A DNA stretch of 64,000 nt from Echinometra lucunter (GCA_029962745.1 CM057151.1:35211438-35275437), one strand, 5' to 3'. Counted from the stretch's first letter, positions 27,201 through 42,400 are shown. Numbers and translations are program-made. The notes: generated from the letters alone by a model not told the origin.

Positions 27201-29617
27201 CAAGTGTTCTAATCGGAAAAATAAAAAACTGAATGAAACATCCAGGAAAACAAATCTTATGATCGATGCCTAAAATAAATCCCAAATCCAACGATCATAT
27301 TTGTGTTTGCCATTTTTGCAAGAGAGAAACTGAACAGCGACTGGCAGCAGCACATGCGTAGGAAAGCTTCAGCGGTCCCCCCATCAACCCACCGCAGAAA
27401 CCCTGGGGAGGTATTCACAAAGCTCCGCTAGGAGTTACATGTACTTCATGCACAGTGGCCTGCGTGTGCATGTGCGCTTTTCAATTCAGCGCTTCCGTAC
27501 ATGCTGCATAACCTGCGTAACTAAATTATTACGTACAAAGATACCCTTTTCTGTCATTTTAAAAAAAAATTTATACTTTAATATTCCTGCGAATTCATAC
27601 TTTATGCGTTTTCGTATTTTCTTATTCCCTTTGGATTTTCGTAACAAATATGAATTTTTCTTAATGGTTGGGTTGATGCCATATAAAAACTGTACATAAC
27701 CTTTAATAATCATAAGAAGTACAAAAGGAAGTGTTATGTGCTACTGATTTGGCACCAAAATCCACTCTGGAATGAAATGATACCATATTTGAAGATATAA
27801 AATCCATTTCAGCAACCTTGCCAAAAGTCAGAACCATCAAAATATACAGGAAACGGGGACAAACCTGTTCTATCACAATATCACTTGCTCTTTGACTGAG
27901 ACTGGAAGCTTACAAAGGCTGGTAGATCTGCTTGTTACTTTTAGGGACTACTATAAGCTACTGAAATCCTTGCATCTGATTGGCTGAGAAGAAATTCATT
28001 AGAAATGTGGCAGTTGTTACTGTTACCAATTTTTTATGAAATGGGGCCCAGATGAGAAGTTTAGCACTGAACAGCTTTGGTATTTTTGCGCACCTCCTAC
28101 ATTCAATGATCCCTCAAGAGTCATTCATACATGTATACGATTTTTTAAAATTTTATCTGTGAATTGGATAGAGTTGTTTGTGTTTGATATCGGTTAGAGT
28201 GAGCCCTGACTTTTTCCCCCTTTTACTGGACTTTCGTTCGGCTGTAGCGGTGCTTTTGTCCTCGGGGTATTCCCACGTTATAATTTGTAGTACTTGTAAT
28301 GTTATGTTTTTTGTATTTGTATTGGGGTTTTTTTTCTGCCGCCTTTTCCAATTATGGTTTATTCTTATTTTTTCTGCCTCTCCTTTTTTATTTACTTATT
28401 TTTTTGAATGTATTTTATCTTTATATTGAATCCTGTCAATTATGTAAATGTGTGATTCTGTTGATTTACTTTAATAAAACATACAAAAAAAGAAAAAAAG
28501 TTTAGCACTGAATGTCAACACACAATATAAACATGAGAGAAATAATGTCCTTTTTTCCTCTGATAGATATCCAATATTACCACACATAAATATACCCTTT
28601 GTCATTGTCATGTTTTTTTGTTTGTTTTTTTTTCCTTTTATGATTACATTTTTTCCTCTTTATAATTTCAGGCAGTGCCTGCATTAATCTCTGTTTGTAT
28701 TTGTATTATGATATTTTTATATATACATATGTTTGTAATTATATTAAAATTTTGTACATACTATGTATCATAGTCCCATATCCCATATGGGTCGTTGAGT
28801 CTTAATAAACTTCTAAACTCATGCTCGCAAAATCAACGAATCATGAAAATGTTTCTGAGCCTGTGATTCGCAAGCATATCTGTACATGACAACAATGGCT
28901 TATACAGCAACAACGCCTAAGCATTACTAATACAAGGAAACACAGAGAAAGGCACTGATATCATGTACACATACTTATCACACGATGCTGGCCCTTACAT
29001 TTCATTAGCATGCACGGTATCTTATGAGACTGAAATACATTTTATGAGTCTTGCTTCCTGTTTAAGGCAATAAATAATATTTAATATCCCACAAGTTTAA
29101 AAAAATAAGTGTCCTACAGGCCCATATGCATGTATACTCTCCAGATAAGGATAGTACATGTATATAACAAATTATAAGATATATCTTATGAAAAAGTGCA
29201 GACAGCTGGGAGGTACAAATACATGTATACTTATAATTTCCAGAAATATTGAAGATCCACTCTTTCTTGACCTTCTAAGAAAAGATGCTATTACAGTTTA
29301 TTAACTGTAACATGAAATAAATAAAATGTTATCTAAACTTGGGCAATTTATCAAATATCTGATAAAGTGTGACTTCACAGGTTATCACTTTGCTGGACAA
29401 TTCTGAAGGTTACTATTAAAAGAAGGAAATATTTTATAGCACATAGGCCCAGTATAAATATGAGTTCAGTAGTAAATTCTGATTTAGGATTAAATGTACG
29501 TAAATTTTACTTTTTCCTTTCCCGGGCAGCCCGAGCATGTATGGTCAGCATCAACTACTCATTTTTCTTTGTATTTCTTCTTGATTTCCTTTGTATTTCT
29601 GTTGAATTGCCGAATAA

Positions 29618-29650
<33 letters not shown>

Positions 29651-30374
29651 TACTGCATAGCTTTTGGATTTTGATCACTGCAGTATAAGAAAAGTCGTGA
29701 AATACAGTAGTTCCAATCTAAAATTAGTAAAATAAGATTAAAATGAAAATGGTACCACTATTCATTCCTCACAGTACAGAGAGGAAGCTCATTCTGTTTT
29801 ACTAATTTCTCTCCAAATTCAAATGCATCCTCTGCAGAGGATGATAAAATACATCAAGTCAAAAAATCTCTTTGCCCCAAAGGAAAAGAAGGCTACTTGT
29901 TAATTCAATTGTACAGATATAATGTATTTAATGCACATACAGTATTCTGCATGAGTACATGTATATATTATCTGCCAACCTTTTATCGGATCAAGAGAGA
30001 GTGAGGAAAATGATGAAAATTCAAGTTTGTTCATTGCCTGCATGTATATGATGCTGAAATATGTCAAACAGAAAAAAAAAGAAGAAATATCTTTCCCCTT
30101 AGGGAAAAGAATACTACATGTTAATTTGTACAGATATGCATGTGTACGGCATGGGTGATCATATTCTCTGCCATTATTCTACAGGATCACAAGAGGAAAA
30201 AATTCCAGCTTGTTCAGTGTATGCATGTAAATGATGCTGAAATATGTCAAACTAAAAAAATTAGTCTTTCCCCCCAAAGGAAAAGTGTGATAGTCTGCTA
30301 CATGTTCTTTTGTACAAACATCATGGAAATATGTACTGCACAGGCAGATATTCTGCCATCCTTTTACTGAATCA

Positions 30375-30405
<31 letters not shown>

Positions 30406-33400
30406 GAGAGAGAGAGAGAGAGGAAAATTACGAAAATTCAAGTTTGTTCACTACCTGCATGCATATGATGCTGAAATTTTTTTCCAAATCTTTGCCCTCA
30501 AGGAAAAGATTGCTACATGTTCATTTGTACAGATTTAACGTAAATATGCTTGTGTAGTGCACAAGCATATTTTCTGCCAACATTTTACCGGATCAAGAAA
30601 AGGGAAAAATGATGACAATTCAAGCTTGCTCATTGCTAGGATGGCTCATCTTTCCGAGTTAAATCTGTCTGTGATTGCAGAGCAAGGTACTGCAGTTGAT
30701 ACAGCTTTGTATGGCATGGATTATGTTACCTGAAGAATGTTCAGAGTATGTTCCACTTCAGACGTGAAACTTGATAGAAGCTTGGTATTTCAAGCTACCA
30801 TTTCAACAAAGCATGTATTTCCATGACAGATTCACAAAGAGATTTCTCAATGTCTATTCATGGTTACAGTTCATTATTCCAAAGGTTCGTTATTCCAAAG
30901 TTCGCTTGTTCCGAAGGTTTGTTATTCCAAAGGTTCGTTAGTCTGAAAATGAAATAAGGTTCGTTAGTTCGTTAGTTATTTTCAGACTAACGAACCCTAT
31001 TTCATTTTCTGATTAACAAACCTTCGGAATAACGAACCTTATTTCATTATCTGATTAACGAAGCTTCTGAATAACAAACCTTCGGAATAACACCACAAAT
31101 TTTCGGATTAACGAACCCTTTTTCAGTTTCGGACTAACGAACATCTAGGTATATGCAATTTGCGTGTTTCGAAATAACGAACCTTCGGAATAATGAACCT
31201 TCGGAATAACGGACCTTCGGAATAACGAACATCACCCCTATTCACATACATACAGTCATGTACATGTATACCACTGTGTTCTTAGAAGAAAGAAAAGAAA
31301 AGATAATGAAATAACACTGCTCAACATGTTTTTGTCAAAGTATGGCAACAAAACGGAAATCACACATATAAAAAAACAATAGACCATTTAAGAGACAAAT
31401 ATCATATTTCACAAGTATTCCAACGATAACTGAATATGTTTATAATTTCATCTCTCATGCACATTTAATTGTTTTTAAGAACAAATAAACCACATTTATC
31501 ACCCACTTATCCATTACCACTTTAATTAATAATATACAGGCACTTGAATAAAAATGAGGAAGGACTAACAACAAAAAATCCTGTCTTTCCAAAAGAAGAG
31601 CCTGCACCAACATAAACTGGACTCCTAAGAAAATATTGGAATGTTATTCTCAAGGTTTCCTGATTTCCGCTCTTACTTCCTACACGTAAATCTGATAAAC
31701 ATCGCAAGCTCTGGGTCGTTTTTTCACAGGTAGTTGCCTGCTGAAAGTTGTTAAAAATCTGTAAAAGTGCTTTATTGAACTTCTGAAGGCAGTATGGTAA
31801 ATTTTGCAGCTGGGCCAATTAGGGTAGCTTTTTGGGGTAGCTGTCTCGCATAAGTTATAAAAAATCATACTCAATCTAACTTTGAACATAAGTACAAGTT
31901 GGAGAAAAAAAATCACTCCAAAGGGTTATTACATGTAGCTTAGATTTGAAGAGACAGAAATCTGACGATGCTATTAATTCAAATATCTTTGAAACTGTAG
32001 CCATCAACAAAACAAATCTACCAAACTGTTTCTGTTTTCCCTCATTTTGGACACTTACAAAACGGAGAGCACAGGGGATTGTAAAACCTAATACAAATAG
32101 TTATTTAGCAAGGATGTGTATAAAAGTAATCTATTTCCTAATCACATTGGCCTACACTTGAGGTATCAAATAAAGGAGTGACAAACTTTTTTTCTGTGCA
32201 ATTCTGAACACATCTAGAGGGTTATTTGGACAAAGGCATCACTGAATAGAGACTATCTGACAGTGTTCTGCACATTATTTTGGGGAGTCGTCTTTCCTCG
32301 TGAAATGGCTGTGCAATTTTTATGCAAACTTTGGACACATTCCACATGCGCAGTATTCTGATCCTTGCAGCAATTTTTGTAATGCTTTACCTAATGGACT
32401 ACATCTGATTAAATATAGCACAGATGAGAAATACTAGTAGAATTTGCTAAACAATATACCCATTTCATTGCGCAGTGTAAATGGATGGCACCATCTGCTT
32501 CACAAGTTGAAGTACACTACCAATGACAAGCTGTTAAAGCAGAATAGGAGCGGTTGAATTTTATGCCCGAGAATTTATGGTGTCTCTAAATCACCGGCTA
32601 GTAAATCATGGCCTCAAATGGGGTGCAGGCCTTGGGTGGATCATGATGATGATACAGAGGTGGTTGGCCACATTCACAGATAGTTTTCAGATTCCACTGG
32701 GCTATGGTTCAAGTGTTTATGCAAATTATATAGCATAGATACGTGTACAAGACGTATGTTGTGTACACCTTTTATCCCAACACAGACAAACATGTAGGCT
32801 TGAATAAATGGTGGTAGTAGTGGTGGTGGTGGTGATGATGATGATGATAATGATGATGATGATGATGATGAAGAACAGCATTTGTATAGCACCATTTATC
32901 TCTAAGAAACATTCAAAGGCGCCGGTGATGATGATAATGAGGATGATGATGATAATGATGATGATGATGACGATGGTGACAATGATGATGACGATAATGA
33001 TGATGATGATGATAATGATGATGATGATGATGATGATGATATGTGCTCACAGCAGTCGACATTACTAAAGTTTAAAGATAAACTTGAGTTTCTGGTCATC
33101 TGATCAATATGTGAAAGAAAATGTTTCAAAGCAACTTGAAAAAGAAAATTGTTTTAGTAGCTTGGTGTATACACTGATAATCATCATAATGATAAGAAAT
33201 GAACTCAACCTTGTTAAAAACACATGCACTACACATAGAAATGGGTATATAGGTCTACATGCAGGATACAATTGTACTGCTTGATACATGTATACTACGC
33301 TACAGAAGAAAAGACAAACAAGCAGTCACGACCATAACATGTCATGTGACACTAAAGCATGTGAACGAAGTGTCAAACCTTCCTGATCAAGGCATACCTT

Positions 33401-36400
33401 GCTTACACAAACTGTCAAATAAAAATATGAAGAGCATCACTAGTCTTTTAATGAGAGTTAGCCAGGCACTAGGCTATTACTAGACCACTGCTCTTTCCTA
33501 TGAGAGTATGGCATATTGCTTCCCTTTCAATTTCTGAAACCAGCCCCATTCCTAACCTTGGTCCTAATATTATAGCTTTTAATATCTTCTAGAATGCTTT
33601 GGTTTCTGGAATACTTTAGCAACATGAAGCTTTTTCAAATCTGTAAATAATGGCCACTTCCACAAAAAAGAAATGATACAAAAGGTGAATTCAGTAATCT
33701 GTCACTTCTGACTCATGTCATATGTGGCACAAAAAAGGAATCACTCCCAAAATTTGCTGAAGTGCCTGGTTATGTAATGGATGGTATATCTTACCTTCCT
33801 ATAGACTGTGTCAAGTTCATCTCGAAGTAATCCAAACTTGTTGGCCATGTTGTAAGAGAAGACTTGACTTAATGTTGTGTGTTGCCTATGGTGATTCTTT
33901 GTCATATCCAACATAAGATTCCAACACGTTTGGGGACCAGGAGGGATCGCATCTTTCTCACGTCTGGAAGACAAAATGTTTGAAAGAATATTGTAACGAC
34001 TGGGAGATATTCGAATCACTGATAGAATGAGAAAGAAAGAGAGAAAAAAACAAAGACAGAAGGTGCTTTCACACCTACCTCATCAAGAAAAATACCTGTA
34101 AACTACAGGAACTTTTTCATGCCCCAAAATACCCAATAATTATTTCGTGCTTTCACACCTCCCTGAAACCCGAACAGGAAAGTTCTATTACTTATAAGCA
34201 TGTGCATAAGGCCCATAGAAGCTCTCGTAATTTGCTTTCACATTACAAATATTTATATAATATTGACTTGCCTTGAGGGAGATACCACATGTATTTCCCA
34301 AACTAGTCTCATATTGTCCCGAGTTGAAGACGAGGGCAATATGGGTCTAGTGAGGGAAATTTATGTGGTATCTCCCGGCCCGAAAGTTACGCCAGTCAAT
34401 ATTATTATTATTACCTGTTCACCCCTATCAGGTGCATTTAATCTAAAGTTTAAACTTTAAAGCTCAAAGAAAAACTCAAAACAAGTTGCAGAGTCTGACA
34501 CTAACACTAAACAGCTATTTACAGTTTGCTCTCATTTACTAATTGGCGCACTAAAATTGTCGATAACTTTAGTTTGTATGAGCTTGCACGAACAGAAGTT
34601 TTCCCCATAGAAAAGCACAGGAATCGCCCACCCGCTGGCGAACTATCTTCTGCGTGTTAAACGTAACTGAAGTAAGAGACATTATTTTGCCTATACGTAC
34701 ACAAGCTAGCGAACAAATTTACTTGTTTGTGCGCATGCACTTGGGTGTGATCAGGGTGGAATATTATGGGCCGATAATTTAGTACAGAGGCGCAATAGGA
34801 AAATGACAAATTTTGCAGAGGAGGGGTGTATGAATATTATTACCCTAGCCATACAGCTGAGCCCTGGCTGAACCATTGTGACGTATTTTGTGTTGAGTTA
34901 ATCAATTAGAGAGACAAAATACGCGCTTATATCTTGTCTCCAAAATGTCTCATTCAGGTAATAATAGGAAATATCCCTGCGACCTTGAGGAAAATACCTG
35001 AAACTGGAGAAAGTACCAACTAAACTTCAGGTATTTTTCTTTGGGGATATTACTAGAACTTTTGTTTCACAGACAGCCAGCCAGTAAGACAAAAAAGGAG
35101 AGTACAGGGAATAGAAAGAACAGACAAAGACAGGGGCAAAACACAGAAAGAGAGAGAGGGAGGAAGAATGAACTTACTATTATATTTGGAAAGTTTCACA
35201 TGAGCATATTTAATCATATTTCATATATGAATAATATTGAACGAAGACTTACAATGTAGATGTGTACCTACATATAGGCCTACATGAATAATGTAACAGT
35301 TCATGCACTATCACAAAAATGGTCATCAATAGGTTCTATTTGATAACCTTTCCGGTAATAGGGCCCTCAGTTGATTATTAGTACTTCAAAATTCTTGAGA
35401 TAAACAGGTGTGCATTCATGTCAACAGTATCAAGAAGTTGTATTTGATAAACATATATTGACACAAATGGTACAAAGTCGACTTGACTAGAAAACTTTGA
35501 CCCTTACAGAGAGCTTCTCTCTGCTGCCTTCATGTTTATATAATGTTCCTCTTCATAAACCATGCTGTTAAGAGTTCCATTGCATGCTAAATAAATTCCA
35601 TTGTAATATGTTATTGTGAAGTAAAAATAGAAAACATATTAAAGCTCCTACCTACAATGTAAGTTATTCTTAACAGAAATGTCCCTAGCTTTATATGCAC
35701 ATCCAAAGAAGCAAAAGGAAAAGATGACAAAGAAATAAATGGACAGAGAAAAGGAAAAAAAAAACACTTCAAAGGAGGAGAAAGAGAAAAGAGAGAGAGA
35801 GAGAGAAAGAGAGAGTAAAGAGCAATCTACATGTATAAGAGGGAATGATGAACTTGAAGAGTCAGACAGAGCAGGAGATATTGTCACCTGGCTGGCAGAA
35901 GGGCGTCAACTCAAGCGCGATGCAAACTACCTGGCTGGCAGAAGGACGTTAACTTGAGCACAACATTACACTTTTCGTATAGCACACACTCATGTTAATG
36001 CCCTTCTGCCAGCCGGGTGATTCATGTCGTGCTAAAGTAACACCCCTTCTGCCAGCCAGACGACGGTATATTGCCACAAAATCAGAATGGGAAGAGACAA
36101 GTGAGCACGAGAGAGAGGGAAAGAGAGAGAAACAGAAATAAACAAAGGAAAACATACAGAAAGACAGAAAAAAGAGAGGGTCAGACAAAGAGATATACAT
36201 GTACATGTACAACAGTGTCATTGATGGAGATGGTAGCAGTGACAGAGAAAAACAAAAGAGAGATTAAGCAGAAGATAACTGAAGGAATGAAAAAAAAAGG
36301 AAACAGAAAAGGGAAAGCTGGGAGGGGCATAGAGGAAAAGAAGAAAAAAAGAAGAAAGAGAGAAGATAAAAGAGGAGAGCTGTAGTGGTGGATGCTAAAA

Positions 36401-39400
36401 ATCAAAATATAGTAGCTACGTGTATATAATCGGTGTGCATTCATTGCCTTCTGAAGTCAGTGGGTGGGAGGGTTTACACCATGGTCATACCTGGTGGGAG
36501 GGCAACCAACCAAGAAGGCCCGACTCCCTCCGCCTGTCTCTTGGGACATTCACGCACACAATGTGCTGTGAATTGAACTCCCTTGGTATTCACGGCAATA
36601 CCATATATGGCAATGACAAAAAATGAATTCCGCTTTCGTTTCATTTCAGATCCCATAACTATGCAAACATGCTCATGAACAATCACAATAGGGAATTCAC
36701 TTGTGTGACATGATAGAGAATGGTTCAACAACCGTTCTATACAAGTTGCTAATTCATACATTGTAAGTGTCCGCTGCAAATACCACAAAAAATAAGGTAG
36801 ATTTTGATGTAATCTCAATAGAGCATTTTTACACTGGAACTTAGAGTGAAATATTTAAATGGCCAAAGGAGATAAACTAGATTCACACACACCCATAAAA
36901 AAAAATATCATGTGATAAATAATGTACCAGATGACAAGGATTTCTCAACAATAAAGTCATGTGGCTTTGTCATGTACAGTGTGTATTTATACAAAAACTG
37001 GATGCAAGGCTGGATATTTGTGCTAATGTACATGTACATTGTATGTGTACATCATACTAAAATCTGAAATACCGGTAGTCGTTCTATCAACAAAGCACAA
37101 AAACATATCTTTTTATCAGAGCTACAAGCTCCAATGTATTTCTTCCCTTTCTTGATTTTTTGCATGTAAAAAAGGCTCTATCATGGCTCCATGACAGGGG
37201 AGCAGGGAGTTGAAGGATATTTTAATGCAGGAGTCCTATATTAAAATTATTCAATTGTAAGAGTCCAACCTAAATGGGGGGGGGGGGCATGTGTCCTGGG
37301 CGCCCGTTAATATCTGTACCCTTTTACATCTGTAAGAAACTAATTACACACACACAATTCATGGTATAATGAATGGATGAATGAAGCACAATGCTTGCTA
37401 CATGTATAGGAAACCCATCAACAAACCACCTCACACTTCTCTGTAATTGCAATTTCAGATTGGCCTTCCACTGACACTAATGACACTCTGAACGCTTGTT
37501 CACACTATGCCACAGTAAACCGCCATGATAGACATATGATAGGTATTTCTTTGTTTTGTCAGAATATGGCTCTTTACATTTCTGAATCTTATAACACATG
37601 AGTGAGTACACGTAAAGGAGTTATGTTGTGTCACTCATAAGCACTTCCCATTCATTTAGTACACAAAGAACTGCCACAATTTTATTGCAGCGGTTTACCA
37701 TCCAGCATGTGTGAATGAACCTCTACTGCGTACTTCATGTATGTGTAGTTCAAGCGCAGGGATTTTCCAAACCAGATGGTGGATTTCCCCGAGTTGCCCG
37801 CCAAAATCACTCTTAAATCACTTCAAGATCGAGAGTTATCAAGGTTGCCTACATTCACAGATGTCTAAGGCTTCTATTTCAAATCTTCTGAAAGCTAGAG
37901 TTTCTCTTCTAGATAGGTTAGATGGAAAGTTTATGTTTATGAAAGAAGGGGGCATGACTGTATGGTGATGACAGTGGAATATACTGGGTCAAATCATATT
38001 TCATTCCTTTTCTATCTAAAGCCATACATTGTATAAGTAACAATGATGATGCAAAAGACTGCTCCAGCAATCAATGCTCTGCACTTATTTTGTCAAAACT
38101 ACAGCATAAGGGTTACGGTAGCAACTGGGTTTGGTTAGGTTTAAGGTTAGGTTAGGTTTAAGTTAAGGGATAGGGTTAGGGTTAAAGATATACAATGTAA
38201 GACATAACCCGGTACAGCGTCTGATCCAAGTTAAAGTTTCGAAATCAGGTTTTGTACGCTGACCGCAGAGCATGTGACATATGAGCATAACTCTTACAGC
38301 AATAAGTTTACAAGAATGACCTTGATATTTTAGTGTCAGCCAATTCATTGGAAAGCCTGATAAACATATCAAGTTGAAGATCCATGCAGAGTTTAGTCTG
38401 GGCTTTATTCCTTGTAAACATGGTCAGTGAGGCAAATGGATGACTTGCCTCATCCCAGCCATATTTACACAAGACAGATTAGATCAGAGAAATTCCCTTG
38501 CCCCAAGTGGACACATGAGATAGATTCGCTTGACTGTCGGCTTACGTTCCCCTGTTCCAGGGAAAATTTAACTGTACACAACTATTAATGCAAGTTTTAA
38601 CTAGATGAATCCTCGACCGCGCCCGGTCAAAATTTATGCCTCCGCAATTGCCAGATCGCAAAAATATATGGCACATTCATGTTGATTTTTTTATCTTCAT
38701 GTATACTATGACATCAATGACCTTGACCTTTGACCTTGTGACCCTCAAATCTAATGAGACCACTATGAGACTTTCCATATGCATACATGAGCCAAGTTTG
38801 AAGTTGAACCGTCACAGGGTTGTTAAGTTATCACAATAACAAGCAATTTTAATGTATATAATGACCTCTATGACCTTTGACCTTTAACCTTGAGACCCAA
38901 AAATCTAATCTGACTACTATCTCTCCGATAAGCATACATGTGCCAAGTATGAAGCTGCTCTGTCAAATGGCTGTTATCGCGAGAACGGCCCATTTCTATG
39001 TACATAATGACCTCTATGACCTTTGAGCTTTGACCTTGAGACCCCAAAATCTAATCAGATCATTGTCCCTCCCATATGCATACATGAACCAAGTTTGAAG
39101 TTGATCCGTAAAATGGTTGTTGAGTTATCGCGAAAATGAACCATTTCTATGTACATAATGACTTCTATGACCTTTGACCTTTGACCTTGAGATGCCAAAA
39201 TCTAATCAGATTATTGTCCCTTCCATATGCATACATGAGCCAAGTTTGCAGTTGATTCATCAAATGGTTGAGTTATCGTGAGAACGAACCATTTCTATGT
39301 ACATAATGACCTCTGTGACCTTTGACCTTTGACCTTGAGACCCCAAAATCTAATCAGATCATTGTCCCTCCCATATGCATACTCGAGCCAGGTTTGAAGT

Positions 39401-42400
39401 TGATCTGTCAAACGGTTCTTAAGTTATCGTGAGAACGAAAGCGGGACGGACGGACGACCCGAAAACATAATGCCTCCGGCAACCACCTACGGTGGGCGGA
39501 GGCATAAAAAGGTGTTATTTTTTATTTCAGAACATGGAACTTTAGGGTGAACATACCCCTGGATTCAAATTAATAATAAAGTATGTACAATGGTACATCA
39601 CATGTGAGAAATATCAAAAGGAATACTTACTGTGACTGTGATTGTCTTTGTTTCCGAATAGTCCGATCATGTAACTTTTCAAGATCTTTGGCATATTGTG
39701 TCTCAATCTCGGATCTCTGTCTGAAGTACTCCTGATAATCTGAGATAAGTTCTCTCTGGTTCTCGGCTCGGTTGTCTAAGGCTTTTAACTGCTCAGTTAG
39801 ATGGTGTCTTATATCTGGTGTTTTAAAAAGAGGAATGGAAAAGATAACAGATTAGGGAAAATTTCTTAATTCAAGAAATATGAAGAAAAAGTTAAAGGTG
39901 CAGAAAAGGTAACAAAATCTACACCATCATCCACTTCCCATGGGTAATATCATCATTTCACATTTTCCCTGTTACCCTGATTTATCAAGTATTTTTGGAG
40001 TGTCACATGGGGTTGCCCCCTCCAAATGATTTACGTTCATGCACATTATGCTTCTAAGCAGTGGGTTAGCCCCCTGAACCAAAAAAGTGCTAACATATCC
40101 CGTTTTGGGTCTTCTGAGACTATGATGTTATACATGTACATGCATGTTCAAAAGTTGATGGGAAACCTACATGAATATCTAAAGAAAGAAATAATACACC
40201 TTATAACTCACATACATGTATGGAAGAGTTGTAACTTAAGTCATACATATTTTCAAACAAATAGATGAAATTGTGTGCTATCTCCAAGCTCAAATTCAAA
40301 TAAAAAACAATAACAAAAATAAACAATGGTAATGTATGGAAGAACACAAATAGGTAAACAAATATTACTAAAAAAAAAAAATTTGATCTATGTTTTCAAA
40401 ATATTTACATAGCCTATAGGTATGTATTTTGTTGTCATAAATGCCATGTCAGTAGTGCTACTGAGAAGCATGACACAAACACAGCTTTAAAAAACACACC
40501 CTTTGAAAAACAATCACCTTTACAATTAGCCACTCAATAACACTCACTTTGTGTTAGAAAAACACGAAAACAACAATCTATTTCCAGGCAACTAATGATG
40601 GTGCAATGTGCGAATTTGCTCATTTCCAGTCTAGATCCCTGTATTACCAATAGCTGCATAAGAAAGGGATTTTTTTGATCTGATGCGTGTTAATCCCTGG
40701 TAGTGAAAACTGCTACTTGACTTCCTGGCTTCTCATACCTGCTGTTAACACTAATTACTCATACTCCCAACAACTTCCTCCCTTTAGTATTTGAGGCAGA
40801 TCCCTTGCTACTTTCTTGATGCTTGCCAACTTTCTTTAAAAATAACATGCCTTCTTGAATGAATCTTGTATGCATTAGAAAGGGTTCTACACTTTGACTA
40901 GCTTTCGCATGAGGGGACAGGATAAAAGTTTTCGGGTATGTAACTTTACACTTGATCTTTAAGAGCAACTTCATGAAACAGACGTAGCCAGCCAACTTGG
41001 GGCTTCTCTCGAAGCCCCAAGTTGAAATTTAAAACTTTGGGGAGTTGGGGCCAAGATTTGGGGTACCCATGTGTTCCTAACACCTGTGAATGAAATGAAC
41101 TTTACAAAATATATTAGCATCTTCTGAAACTGAACTCTTTCTGGAAAGCACATGCGCTACTAGCCTACTACCACTTTTGGAAGAGATCAAACCTAAAGAA
41201 ATATCAATACCTCATGAGTTAAGATATAATGTCATAGATTTCACGGAAGAAGCTGGTTTCAATCTCAATCGCAGAAATGGTCTTTTGTAGGCAGAACTGT
41301 CCCACGGGTTTCTAAAATGTCATCTTCTGTTTTGGCATGTTCTCATGACATTTAACAGGGATTTGAAGCGATAGGAGCTTTCTCATTACTTTATGTTATT
41401 TACAATTCAACTGTCTCTGGAAGCTTTCTCATCATACTTGTACCATTTCCTAGTAAACTTTCTAGAGGAAAAAATGTCTGTTTTATATATTCAAGTAACA
41501 TTTAACAGGGATATATCAGAAGGGACAGGAGTTTTTACATCATAGTCTTACCCCATCAAATTTATCTTCATACAGTAGCTTGGTGATCACATTCATACAA
41601 TTTACAATTCAGTTTCCAAGGCAGATGCTCAAGGATAAACTCTTCTAGTTTGGCATGTTCCCTATGAAATGTAACAGAAATATGAAATGAGAGAAGCTTT
41701 CTCATCAAACCTTTTAACAATTCAGTTTCCAAGAGGAGCTTCTTGATCAAACTCATACGATCAAACAATTCAGTTTTTAAGAAGAACCTTCTGATCACAA
41801 TCGTATCATTCCCAATTTAGTTTTCTACAGTAGCTTTGTGATCACACCCCTAACCATCAACCGGTTGAAGCCTATGCCCAAGATAACTCAGGATAGGGTC
41901 TATGTAAAATATGCGTTAAGCTGAAATCAAATCATGCTCAATGGGTTTAACAACTCCACTTCCTAAAGGTGAAACATGGCCGCAGAGGAGACCTACTTTA
42001 ATTGGAGACCACCTGTCTATGCTGAAGGTATATCACTTACTACAACTACAGAAGCCACAATAGCACAAAGAGGACACAGGACAGCACAATGAAAGGCTGA
42101 CCTTAAAACCAAGTTCATGAGGGGGACTACCACTCACCACAAAACAAAACATGGCACACTTAAGTGTCTGTAGAGTACTGTTAAAGGGGAAATCCACCCT
42201 GTCGATAAGTTGATTTTAATGAATGAATGAAGCAAACTCAGGATAATGTGCTTGTTCAAATGAAAAATACAGAATCCTTTTTTTTTTTTCTTAAAAGGTT
42301 TTAGATGTAAGCTTTGAAGTATTAAAGTTATCAAGTTATGAAGACACCTACAAAGGGGCAATTCTTATGAGGCCTATCTTCTGTTAGAGCAACTTTTCAC

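Noticed and set aside
29850..30650. CRISPR-like array
   Set aside because: Units are 180-bp diverged minisatellites in an animal intron, not short identical repeats with unique spacers.
32674..33129. Poly-Ser and poly-Met frames
   Set aside because: GAT microsatellite read in both directions.
35648..36444. Lys/Glu-rich and Phe/Ser-rich frames
   Set aside because: Both strands of a GA-rich tract; no splice sites or homology.
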